Source: a virus. From it: a DNA stretch of 21,464 bases. Below, piece by piece: positions 1 to 5,893 of the stretch; position 1 is the stretch's first letter, and each line of letters begins with the position of its first letter. The position numbers were made by a program, and so were the translations under genes. The stretch spans positions 1 through 21,464 of the IMG/VR virus record IMGVR_UViG_3300045136_000447; one strand, written 5' to 3'. Under the pieces are notes generated by a model. It made no database searches, was not told the origin of the DNA, and saw nothing but the letters and a program-made list of their open reading frames with translations.

Positions 1-155
1 CGGCCACGATCGCGGGCGCGTTCCTGGTCGACAACAGCACCAAGGGCGGCACGACAGGCACGTTGTACGGCGCGGGAGACTTCAACGCGGACCGGAGCGT
101 GTCGAACGGGGACACGCTCAACGTGCAGGTCGACCTGAGCATCACGTCGTCGTAA
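1..155 (+). CDS. Phage virion-type protein, C-terminal end (partial)
   Basis: The open frame enters from the left edge (first full codon at 3) and stops with TAA at 153-155, giving about 50 residues. The visible tail contains GAFLVDN, KGGTTGTLYGAGDF and GDTLNVQVD. This pattern (glycine/threonine-rich, then a GDTLNV strand near the end) is one I recognise from small proteins next to capsid and tail genes in tailed phages; that link is memory of the family and was not searched. It is the only plus-strand gene on the left side and converges on the minus-strand block, so it is probably the edge of the structural module. Its start lies outside the window. Confidence 0.6.
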   Translation, partial: ATIAGAFLVDNSTKGGTTGTLYGAGDFNADRSVSNGDTLNVQVDLSITSS

Positions 156-255
156 TGAGTTGTGTGGGCGCTGCGCTGTGGCGGAGGCGCATGACTGCTC
201 ACGCAAACGCGCGCTCGGTGGGTCCGAGCCTCGCGTCACCACCCCGCGCGAGGGA

Positions 256-282
256 GGGGCGATGGAGCGGGTCCATCGCCCC
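256..282. terminator. Hairpin between convergent genes (probable bidirectional terminator)
   Basis: A perfect 11-bp stem (GGGGCGATGGA at 256-266 with its complement at 272-282) closes a 5-nt loop. It lies between the plus-strand stop at 155 and the minus-strand stop at 290, where both transcripts must end. No T-tract follows on either strand, so intrinsic termination is inferred from position and stem strength. The rest of 156-289 shows nothing else I can support. Confidence 0.55.
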
Positions 283-289
283 CCGTGCG

Positions 290-649
290 TCATGCAAGCG
301 GTACGTTCAGGCGGGTGGTGGGCACGACGTGCCCGCGGTCTTCAACCACGTAATACTGTACGACTGCGTCCGCATCTCCTTCCGCGTCCAGCGACGCACA
401 AACCAACGCGTCGCCTTCCGCATCGTAGAGTAGCAAGACGCCCTTCGCGTCGTTGGGGAGTAATGCGCGGAGGACGGCGAGCGGTTGCTCCGTGACGCGG
501 GACAGCACCGCGTCATCCGCGTCCACGACGTCATCCTTGTCCTTGCCGACCACGACCACCGTTGGCGTCACGACGCCACCCTGCTCCTTCCACCTGAGGC
601 CGCAGTCAAGCAACGTCTCGCGATGGAGATAAAGCAGCAGTTGCAGCAT
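290..649 (-). CDS. Hypothetical 119-aa protein, last gene of the leftward block
   Basis: I do not recognise a family. The start at 649 is chosen over an upstream in-frame start at 709 because AGGAGGTG lies 5 bases before it. The product is mostly short hydrophobic strands with acidic loops (VVVVGKDKDDVVDADD, then GVLLLYDAEGDALVCASLDAEGDAD), suggesting a small beta or alpha/beta fold with repeated D/E-rich turns. Its first 44 bp overlap the end of the 60-aa gene upstream, so the two are probably translated together. Confidence 0.6.
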   Translation of the reverse strand: MLQLLLYLHRETLLDCGLRWKEQGGVVTPTVVVVGKDKDDVVDADDAVLSRVTEQPLAVLRALLPNDAKGVLLLYDAEGDALVCASLDAEGDADAVVQYYVVEDRGHVVPTTRLNVPLA

Positions 650-788
650 TGTCGCACCTCCTGTGCTTGCGCGCCTCCTCGTTACGCAGCAGACGACGTA
701 GTGCTTCAAGACGCGTCACGCCGTCTTCGTACTCCCGGACTTGGAAGAGCCTCTGCCTGTCACGTTCACGCAACCACTCATCACTCAT
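606..788 (-). CDS. Small helical hypothetical protein (60 aa)
   Basis: The start at 788 is preceded by AAAGGAGA at good spacing and overlaps the stop of the upstream zinc-binding gene by 4 bp (ATGA), arguing for translational coupling. Residues about 2-43 are very rich in Arg, Glu and Leu and should form one long amphipathic helix or coiled coil. The family is not recognised. It overlaps the next gene by 44 bp, so its C-terminus is the less certain part. Confidence 0.55.
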   Translation of the reverse strand: MSDEWLRERDRQRLFQVREYEDGVTRLEALRRLLRNEEARKHRRCDNAATAALSPSRDVA

Positions 789-997
789 TTGTCGCTCTCC
801 TTTCGGCAGCGAGGACAGGTGGCGTAGACGCCGTCGCGCCACCACCCAGCGCGACTCGCGAGCGCAGCAAGGGCCGCGGCTGGGATCCGACGCGACGCCG
901 GACCCCGACCGTAGTCGCGGCGGGTGATGTGCCCGGCCGGGCACTGCCAAGTCGTGCCGGTCCCGGTCAAGCTCACGAGGCGCAGCCGCGTCGCCAT
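785..997 (-). CDS. Small zinc-binding hypothetical protein (70 aa)
   Basis: The start at 997 has GAGGAGG 6 bases upstream; that ribosome site directly follows the ligase-side spacer, and only 10 bp separate this gene from the ligase stop at 1008. Two metal-binding pairs are visible, C19-x3-H23 (CPAGH) and C61-x2-C64 (CPRC), separated by a basic, alanine-rich helical segment. This suggests one zinc site built from distant halves. Function unknown; nucleic-acid binding is a guess from charge and the zinc ribbon. Confidence 0.65.
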   Translation of the reverse strand: MATRLRLVSLTGTGTTWQCPAGHITRRDYGRGPASRRIPAAALAALASRAGWWRDGVYATCPRCRKESDK

Positions 998-1007
998 CGC
1001 GTCCTCC

Positions 1008-1949
1008 TCACAGCAAGTGGTCCCAGCGGGGGTGGCGGTACGCGCGGTCGGCCGTCCGCTCGTGGTACTCGATGGCGAGCTTCCGACCGATGAACGCTCG
1101 TGGGTTGCGCGCAACCTGTGCCCGCAGGGTGTCATTGAGCACCTTCACGCGTGCGGTGACGCCTTCGTCGTCGCGCAACACGGCGACGCAGGTGTCACCA
1201 GTCGTGCCGGGCTCCCACCCGACGATGGTCAGCACCGCCGACTGGCACTGCTTGATCTTCAGGAACGCGTCGGTGCGCTTGCCCGGCGCGTACGGCGCGT
1301 GCGTCAACTTCACCACGAGCCCCTCGCCGCCGTCTGCCCACACGCGCTCGGCGAGCCAACGCAGGTACTCTTCGTCGGACACCGCCCACATCTCGGCGAG
1401 CTGCAGCGGGGCGGCGAACAACCCGCGCTTGGCGATCTCTTCGAGGTATGCGCGGCGCTGGGACCACTTGTCCGCGCACGTGGGCACGTTGAGCAGCTCC
1501 AGCACGTCGAAGACGACGTAGTGGAGCCGCGCGCGGTTCTCCAACCGGGCCACGTCCGGAGCCTTGCCGCCAGGCACGATCAGCTCGCCGTCGTACACCC
1601 CCGGCGGCAGGTTGCTGAGGGCGTCGTAGAGAGCGGGCGACAGCTTGCGGTCGTGTCCCGTCCGCGACCATGCCGTGACGCCGCTCGGCGCGACGCGGAC
1701 GAGCAGGCGGTGGCCGTCGAACTTCCGCTCCGCGACCAGCTGCGCTTTCGACGGCCAGCCCGTCCATGGCTTTGCCAGCATTGGGAGCGGGCGGGGTTCG
1801 TCGACCCCGCCCCCCCGCAGCGCTAGCGCGATGTGCTTGCACGATCCGTGCGTGGTGAAGCCTCGGCACGTGCACGTCGGCGGCGCGGTCAGCGTCACCG
1901 TGTACACGACGCCGGGCGTTGTCAGCGACGGGACGAATACGCGCTTCAT
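1008..1949 (-). CDS. ATP-dependent DNA ligase with N-terminal SWIM zinc finger
   Basis: Seals nicks in DNA using ATP through a lysyl-AMP intermediate; presumably serves phage replication or repair. The 313-aa product begins with a SWIM-type motif (C26-x-C28 ... C37-x-H39) followed by the ligase core: motif I KFDG with nucleophile K76, YDGELIV near 119, FDVLEL near 147, motif IV EGLVVK at 209-214 and motif V LKIK at 230-233. A shorter OB-like C-terminal part follows. The core is a minimal phage-size ligase; the SWIM domain is an unusual addition. Start 1949 is chosen because its ATG overlaps the stop of the upstream gene (TGA 1946-1948) and the SWIM domain begins just after it; the ribosome site is weak, again suggesting coupling. 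Confidence 0.9.
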   Translation of the reverse strand: MKRVFVPSLTTPGVVYTVTLTAPPTCTCRGFTTHGSCKHIALALRGGGVDEPRPLPMLAKPWTGWPSKAQLVAERKFDGHRLLVRVAPSGVTAWSRTGHDRKLSPALYDALSNLPPGVYDGELIVPGGKAPDVARLENRARLHYVVFDVLELLNVPTCADKWSQRRAYLEEIAKRGLFAAPLQLAEMWAVSDEEYLRWLAERVWADGGEGLVVKLTHAPYAPGKRTDAFLKIKQCQSAVLTIVGWEPGTTGDTCVAVLRDDEGVTARVKVLNDTLRAQVARNPRAFIGRKLAIEYHERTADRAYRHPRWDHLL

Positions 1950-2163
1950 GGCTCCGACAGCTCCGTCACGACGGCCCCCGCGAGCGACTCCAGCTCCAGC
2001 AGCAGCCGCTCGGCGAGTGGCTTCGCCGCGTCCCACTGGCCGACCGTGTACGAGTCAACGCGGAGCGCGAGAACAGCGCGTGCGCCTGCTCCAGCCGCTC
2101 GATGGCGACGCGCACCTCGTGCGTCGCACGCTGCAGCTGATTCACTACGTCCATCCGTGTCAT
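1946..2163 (-). CDS. Small coiled-coil protein with apparent -1 frameshift
   Basis: Translation from ATG 2163 (AAGGAGG 6 bases upstream) gives a good helical protein for about 35 residues (MTRMDVVNQLQRATHEV...), then turns into Ser/Arg-rich junk ending at 1966. From 2059 leftwards the neighbouring frame (one base back) becomes clearly coding: VDSYTVGQWDAAKPLAERLL and on to ELSEP, with strong GC at third positions and a stop at 1946-1948 that overlaps the ligase ATG as ATGA. That second frame has no start codon of its own. A -1 shift at about 2059 gives a 72-aa protein. This may be a real mutation, a recoding site or a one-base sequencing error. Function unknown. Confidence 0.6.
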
Positions 2164-2173
2164 GGCGTCCTCC

Positions 2174-2428
2174 TTACGACCATCCGTCGACGCTGTGGCC
2201 ACGCTGTCGAGCAGCGTGCTCGTGTGGGTCGGGGCCGTCGTCGACGGGGACGTATTGCCGCCTTCGATGACGACGCGTGACCTCCGCCCACGCCAGCCCT
2301 TCCGTCAGCTTCTCGATGGCGCGCGACAGTGCTGCGCGCTCGTCGTCGCTCAACGTCGTGCGCACGTTCGCCGTGTATATGGCGGCGGCGCGCAACGCCC
2401 GCATCTGTGCGTACGTCAGCTTCTTCAT
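2174..2428 (-). CDS. Hypothetical 84-aa protein
   Basis: The start at 2428 overlaps the stop of the metalloprotease gene by 4 bp (ATGA), the usual junction in this block; an AAGGTG lies a few bases upstream. The first 50 residues (MKKLTYAQMRALRAAAIYTA, then LSDDERAALSRAIEKL) look like two helices. The C-terminal third is charged and His/Asp-rich. No family recognised. Confidence 0.55.
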   Translation of the reverse strand: MKKLTYAQMRALRAAAIYTANVRTTLSDDERAALSRAIEKLTEGLAWAEVTRRHRRRQYVPVDDGPDPHEHAARQRGHSVDGWS

Positions 2429-2826
2429 TCCAGCACCTTGTCGAGGAAGCCACGCGGCGTCTCGCTCCGTGGCATTGCCTTTGCGCGTACGTACGCAGCC
2501 GCAGCACGTACGTACCCGTGCAACGCGACCTGCATGAGGTGTTCCATCGTCGGTGACCAGTCCAGCGCGTGTTGCTGCGCCCACTGCCACGCCGCCCGTT
2601 CGAGCTCGAGTTCGTCGACCGGGTCCGTTGCGTCGCGCGTCGTCGTGGCGTGGTGCCCCAGCTCGTGCAACGCGGCTGCGTACGTCAGTTCGTCCGTGAC
2701 GGGCGCTATGACAATCACCCGCGCGAACGGCACTGCAACCGCAGCGCTGTACTCTGGGTGATTGGCGAAGAGCACGTCGACGCCTAGCTGACGTGCAAGC
2801 TCGTCAACGTGGTCCGCGAACGTCAC
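2425..2826 (-). CDS. Zinc metallopeptidase-like protein (HExxH)
   Basis: The 133-aa product carries HELGH at residues 54-58, the zinc-binding and catalytic motif of zincin proteases, followed about 18 residues later by ELERAAWQWA, where a third acidic ligand would sit, as in ImmA/IrrE-type phage proteases. The N-terminus is a short alpha/beta region. The start is GTG at 2826, overlapping the upstream stop as GTGA with GGAG 8 bases upstream. ImmA/IrrE-like proteins often cut phage repressors; that role here is inference. Without a fused HTH it could also be an unrelated small zincin. Confidence 0.65.
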   Translation of the reverse strand: MTFADHVDELARQLGVDVLFANHPEYSAAVAVPFARVIVIAPVTDELTYAAALHELGHHATTTRDATDPVDELELERAAWQWAQQHALDWSPTMEHLMQVALHGYVRAAAAYVRAKAMPRSETPRGFLDKVLE

Positions 2827-3005
2827 TGGACCGGCTCCACCGTGACGCGGATGGACGGCGCGGCAGCGATGCTCGCGTCCGACTTCCGCACGTACAACGT
2901 GCCGATGTGGTACTGCCCTGGGGTGGGGAAGCCGGGCTCCTCGTACATGACGGCTCCCTTCGTCTCCTTCTTGCGGTGCATGACAACTGTGATCTTGTCG
3001 GCCAC
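2823..3005 (-). CDS. Conserved-looking small phage protein (60 aa)
   Basis: The GTG start at 3005 has AGGAGGTG 6-7 bases upstream. The sequence is orderly and strand-rich: MADKITVVMHRKKETKGAVM, a central FPTPGQYHIGTLYVRKSD and an IRVTVEP end. It resembles short beta-barrel proteins often carried by phages, but I cannot assign a function. Its stop overlaps the GTG of the metallopeptidase gene. Confidence 0.6.
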   Translation of the reverse strand: MADKITVVMHRKKETKGAVMYEEPGFPTPGQYHIGTLYVRKSDASIAAAPSIRVTVEPVQ

Positions 3006-3066
3006 GGTGACACCTCCTGCTCCGCCTTGGCTCGTCAGGGCTGCTTTGCGGAGCGCCGCGTTTCGC

Positions 3067-3642
3067 CTACTCGTCGTCGTCGTCGTCGCCGGCGGTGAGC
3101 AAGCCGGCGATCTCGCCGACCAGCTCCTTCGGCGCGCTGAGGTCGCCCGTGAAGCTGCACCCGCCAGCGGCGTCCGCGAGCTGGCGCAGGAACTCCTCGC
3201 CGGACTCGCCGGGGTTGCCGACGAACACGACGTCGATGCGCCCGCCGAAGGCGCGCGCGGCGTTCAACGCCTCGTTCGGGCGGTCGGGGTACCCGTCACT
3301 GATCACGATGGCGTGCCCGAGCCCGACGTTGCGCGCGAACTCGATGGCCGCGTGCAACGGCGTGTTGCCGGACGGCCGCCACGGCGCGTTGACGAACGCG
3401 ACGCCGTCGCCGTTGAACGCGATCAGCTTGACGTGCGGGTGGTCGCGGATGACGTCCGCCACGACCTCGTGCAAGCCTTCGATGCGCCGCTTGCCGTTGC
3501 GCATCACCTCGCTCATGCTCCCGCTGCAGTCGAGCAAGAGCGCGACGCGCTCTCGGCTCTTGATGCGGACGAGGTCCGCCAGTGAGGTGACCGTGAGTGA
3601 CCGTTCGAGGGACTTGACTACCAACGCGTTGTCGTTCGACAT
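3067..3642 (-). CDS. VWA domain protein
   Basis: The 191-aa product is essentially one von Willebrand A domain with a complete metal-ion-dependent adhesion site: D38-x-S40-x-S42 in LLLDCSGSMS, T94 in GNTPLH and D116 in VISDGYPD. VWA domains bind partner proteins through a metal ion; in phages and bacteria they are often paired with ATPases or chaperones. The C-terminus ends in a run of aspartates. AAGGAGG precedes the ATG by 6 bases. It sits just after a winged-helix gene. No MoxR-type ATPase is adjacent, so its partner is unknown; the AAA protein at 16.3-17.1 kb is distant. Confidence 0.85.
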   Translation of the reverse strand: MSNDNALVVKSLERSLTVTSLADLVRIKSRERVALLLDCSGSMSEVMRNGKRRIEGLHEVVADVIRDHPHVKLIAFNGDGVAFVNAPWRPSGNTPLHAAIEFARNVGLGHAIVISDGYPDRPNEALNAARAFGGRIDVVFVGNPGESGEEFLRQLADAAGGCSFTGDLSAPKELVGEIAGLLTAGDDDDDE

Positions 3643-3656
3643 TGCGTCCTCCTTGG

Positions 3657-4121
3657 CTAGAACACCAACCGCACGAGCTCCAACAGCGCCATGCGCAGCG
3701 CCACGTCAGCCTCGCCGCCGACCCCACGCAGCGCCAGCGCCTTGATCTTCTGGTACTTCACGAAGGCGCGGTCCATGTCTGGTGTCGTGCCAACCCGCGC
3801 CTTTGCCACCAACGCGTCCTCCAGGACGGCGAGCGCGAAGAGCGCCGCCTGGCGTGGTGGCATGCACGCCACGTCTGGCATCTCCGGCTTCGGCTGCACC
3901 TTCCCCTCGCGCTTCAGCTCGCTCAAGAGGAAGCCGCAACGCGCTGGCGGAAGGCCGGTCCGGCGCACCACGTCGTCACGTGTGGCGCCGTCTGCGCCGG
4001 TCTCCGCCACTGCCGCCCACACGCGCCCTCGCTGCGTATGCGAGGCGTGCGGCGGCGGCGCGACAACTGCGACGTACCGCCTCATGGCCGCCCCTTGGCG
4101 GCTTGGAGGTGTGATCCGCAC
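3657..4121 (-). CDS. Winged-helix-like DNA-binding protein
   Basis: GTG 4121 is preferred because AAAGGAGG lies 5 bases before it; an ATG at 4085 (AAGGGG upstream) is the alternative and removes 12 residues. Residues roughly 30-80 (GRVWAAVAE, then ATRDDVVRRTGLPPARCGFL and SELKREGKV) match the helix-turn-helix-wing layout of small winged-helix domains. The remaining half is helical (ALFALAVLEDALVAKARVG, YQKIKALALRG). It may act as a regulator or a DNA-binding accessory factor. The stop is 15 bp from the VWA start, so they are probably co-transcribed. Confidence 0.6.
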   Translation of the reverse strand: MRITPPSRQGAAMRRYVAVVAPPPHASHTQRGRVWAAVAETGADGATRDDVVRRTGLPPARCGFLLSELKREGKVQPKPEMPDVACMPPRQAALFALAVLEDALVAKARVGTTPDMDRAFVKYQKIKALALRGVGGEADVALRMALLELVRLVF

Positions 4122-4170
4122 CCGCGCCTCCTTTCTGCCCGGCGTTCGGACCGGGACTCGGGGTTTACGA

Positions 4171-4190
4171 CGTGGGGGCACGCCCCCACG
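4171..4190 (-). terminator. GC-rich hairpin after the 68-aa gene
   Basis: CGTGGGGGC and GCCCCCACG are separated by 2 bases (effective loop 4), 14 bp past the minus-strand stop at 4204. No T-run follows. It may attenuate read-through into the winged-helix gene or protect the 3' end. Confidence 0.4.
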
Positions 4191-4203
4191 CCGCCGTCAC
4201 CCT

Positions 4204-4410
4204 TCACGCCTCGTCGTCGGGGAGCGTCACCTTGAGGACGTCCGAGTCGACCGCGTACGCCGCGCGCGCCTTCGTGAACTCGGCTGTCAGCACGCGGCTC
4301 CCGAAGCCGAGGACGCCCGGGCAGAACTGGCTGCCCACCGACCAATGCGGCTCGTGTGGGAACGTGTCCCCACAGTGAATGCACGCACCACGGAACGTCT
4401 TCACCACCAT
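4204..4410 (-). CDS. Small zinc-finger-like protein (68 aa)
   Basis: The start at 4410 has GAGGAGG 7 bases upstream. The N-terminal half shows C10-x2-C13, H19, H22 and C30 (in CIHCGDTFPHEPHW and SQFCPG), enough ligands for a rubredoxin-like or treble-clef zinc site. The C-terminal half ends with an acidic VTLPDDEA. It starts 1 bp after the stop of the 64-aa gene upstream. Function unknown. Confidence 0.6.
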   Translation of the reverse strand: MVVKTFRGACIHCGDTFPHEPHWSVGSQFCPGVLGFGSRVLTAEFTKARAAYAVDSDVLKVTLPDDEA

Positions 4411-4411
4411 C

Positions 4412-4606
4412 TCACGCCTCCTCGTCATCGACGACGTCGTCGTCGTCATCAACGAACACGGCCGGGCCGTCGTCGGCCTTGCTGACACCAACGACCCGAC
4501 CGCCGCGCGCGGACGGGTGGCGCGCGGCGGCCTTCGCGTTGGCGGCCCACACCCAAACGGACCAGGTGTGGGTCGCCGTCGACAGCGTGACGTGGTAACG
4601 GCACAT
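4412..4606 (-). CDS. Small protein with acidic tail (64 aa)
   Basis: The ATG at 4606 lies 5 bp from the upstream stop with GAGGA within reach. MCRYHVTLSTATHTWSVWVW followed by AANAKAAARHPSA suggests a beta hairpin then a helix, resembling small phage proteins with a WxVWV core. The last 16 residues are almost all Asp, Glu and Val, giving an acidic tail that could mimic nucleic acid or bind a basic partner (speculative). Confidence 0.55.
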   Translation of the reverse strand: MCRYHVTLSTATHTWSVWVWAANAKAAARHPSARGGRVVGVSKADDGPAVFVDDDDDVVDDEEA

Positions 4607-4611
4607 GGCGG

Positions 4612-4884
4612 CTACTTCCTCGTCGCCGGCGGGATGGCCGTGAACGCGTCCACCTTGCCCGCCGCCGTGACGCGCTTCCAGCCCTTCGACTCCGCCTCGG
4701 CGGCGAGCCGCGCGAGCGCCTTCTCCGCCTCGGCGACGTTGGTGAACGCGCTGCGGCACCCGATCGCCGTCTTCCCGTCGCGGGTGAGGCGGGCGCGCAC
4801 GCTGGCGCGGTCCGTCTTGCCCTTCGTCAGGACCAGGACGAGGCGGTCGTTGCTGCCGTTGCTGAACTTGATGGACTTCGTCAT
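4612..4884 (-). CDS. Hypothetical 90-aa basic protein, first gene behind the 4.9-kb promoter
   Basis: The ATG at 4884 is preceded by AGGTAGGTG and lies about 42 bases downstream of the predicted transcription start of the promoter at 4933-4962. The protein begins MTKSIKFSNGSNDRLVLVLT and has a central helix (VAEAEKALARLAAEAESKGW). Strand-strand-helix order and lysine/arginine content suggest a small DNA- or RNA-associated protein, but no family is recognised. Confidence 0.6.
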   Translation of the reverse strand: MTKSIKFSNGSNDRLVLVLTKGKTDRASVRARLTRDGKTAIGCRSAFTNVAEAEKALARLAAEAESKGWKRVTAAGKVDAFTAIPPATRK

Positions 4885-4932
4885 GACGCACCTACCTGTG
4901 TGTTGGCGGCACCATCGCCGCTCAACAAAGAT

Positions 4933-4962
4933 AGTATAGTCTGACCGCCATCCGCAAGTCAA
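4933..4962 (-). promoter_or_regulatory. Sigma70-type promoter
   Basis: On the minus strand, TTGACT (4957-4962) is separated by 18 bp from TATACT (4933-4938). It sits in the only sizeable gap (4885-5113) inside the leftward block and should drive the genes from 4884 down to 290. The same hexamers recur at 20,057, 20,773 and, on the plus strand, 21,299. Confidence 0.8.
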
Positions 4963-4982
4963 GCGCGCCGATCACGACTGCT

Positions 4983-5062
4983 ATCAAGCACTTAGCGCGA
5001 CCACCGTCGCGCACCACCGGTTGCAGAAGCCGAATAAAATCAACCACTTAGCGCGACGACCG
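4983..5062. repeat. Direct repeat pair, 25 bp, upstream of the 4.9-kb promoter
   Basis: Positions 4983-5007 and 5038-5062 match at 22 of 25 bases by eye, sharing CACTTAGCGCGAC. The second copy also forms the left arm and loop of the hairpin at 5039-5075. Being 21 bp and more upstream of the -35 box, the pair could be an operator or a duplicated terminator arm. Confidence 0.55.
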
Positions 5063-5075
5063 CCAAGTGGTTGAT
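5039..5075 (-). terminator. Probable rho-independent terminator
   Basis: ATCAACCACTT (5039-5049) and its exact complement (5065-5075) form an 11-bp stem with a 15-nt loop. On the minus strand the stem is followed by ATTTTATT (its first two bases are the last pair of the stem), a modest U-tract. It lies 39 bp beyond the stop of the DUF6884-like gene (5114) and just before the next promoter, which is where a terminator is expected. Confidence 0.6.
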
Positions 5076-5113
5076 AATAGTCGAGTTAGGCGCCCACCAA
5101 TTTCACGGTTTTT

Positions 5114-5494
5114 CTACACGTCGGGCGGCCGTGCATCCGCGTGGTGCAGGTCCGCGCCGGCGAGTTCACACGCGATGCGCATCGTCTCGTCGTACGCTGG
5201 TGCGCCTTCTGTCATGTACGTGACCCGCGTCACGCCCAGCTCGCGCAGGCGCTCCACCACGCGTTGCGTCAGCGCGTCAGTCGGCGCAAGCAGGTGGTAG
5301 TCGTAAAAGATAATCGGCTCGTCAGCGCCGACCAAGCCGTACTGGCCAGAGAGGAAGTAGAGGGGGGCGTTCAACTCCAGCGCCAACTTCTGTGCGTGGA
5401 TGATGTGTCGGCCGGCGTACCGCACCAACGCGGGGACGAGCAGCCGCTCTGGGTATTGCTTCTTCCGCGAGCAATGAGTGACGACAATGTGCAT
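5114..5494 (-). CDS. DUF6884-like protein
   Basis: The 126-aa product opens with VVTHCSRKKQYP, then RYAGRHIIHAQKLALELNAP, LYFLSGQYGLVG and PIIFYDYHLL. This order (short strand with C-S-x-K-K, helix, S-x-x-Y-G-L, then a YD motif) is what I know of the DUF6884 family, a small Rossmann-like group of unknown activity with a look of nucleotide- or base-handling enzymes. GGAGGTCCCAC precedes the ATG. It is the last gene before the terminator at 5039. A link to modified-base metabolism is possible but only by proximity. Confidence 0.6.
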   Translation of the reverse strand: MHIVVTHCSRKKQYPERLLVPALVRYAGRHIIHAQKLALELNAPLYFLSGQYGLVGADEPIIFYDYHLLAPTDALTQRVVERLRELGVTRVTYMTEGAPAYDETMRIACELAGADLHHADARPPDV

Positions 5495-5506
5495 GTGGGA
5501 CCTCCG

Positions 5507-5893
5507 CTACGTCTTCTTCTCACGCCAGTACTTCCTCAACCGCATCGAGAGCGTGACGGGGTTGACGCCGAGCCGCTCAGCCACGGTGCCGATCCCGTCA
5601 CGCATGACTTCTTGCAGCAGCGTGTCCGTCACCTCAATGCGGAACCAGCGTCGACCACCGCGCGGCCGAATGGGAATGCCGCACGCACGCAAGATGCGGC
5701 GCATGGGGAACGCCGTCACGCCTAGCTCGCGCCCAATGTCCACGATGGACAGCCCCGACTCGTACAGCTCGTGCAGCATGCACGCTAGGCTGTCGTAGCC
5801 TGAGGCGCGCGCGAACCGCTCTAAGCGCATCGCCTTCTGTCGGGTGCTTGCGTGCAACGTGGGCCAGATGTTCTTCGCTCGCAACGTTGTCAC
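5507..5893 (-). CDS. Double helix-turn-helix DNA-binding protein
   Basis: Starts at GTG 5893, overlapping the helicase-like gene stop as GTGA, with GGAGG about 11 bases upstream. In the 128-aa product two HTH-like stretches are visible: LSIVDIGRELGVTAFPMRRI followed by LRACGI (about residues 46-70) and DGIGTVAERLGVNPVTLSMR (about 100-119), with a basic RPRGGRR linker. Similar tandem HTH modules occur in phage regulators and next to homing endonucleases; no nuclease motif is seen, so a regulatory or accessory DNA-binding role is the better guess. Confidence 0.65.
   Translation of the reverse strand: MTTLRAKNIWPTLHASTRQKAMRLERFARASGYDSLACMLHELYESGLSIVDIGRELGVTAFPMRRILRACGIPIRPRGGRRWFRIEVTDTLLQEVMRDGIGTVAERLGVNPVTLSMRLRKYWREKKT

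Noticed and set aside
924-1826. Long plus-strand open frame opposite the ligase gene
   Set aside because: It is antisense to a gene with complete ligase motifs, has no ribosome site and a shadow-like Arg/Val/Ala composition, typical of GC-rich DNA.
2485-2496. GCGTACGTACGC palindrome
   Set aside because: Lies inside the metallopeptidase coding region and is explained by repeated Tyr-Val-Arg codons.
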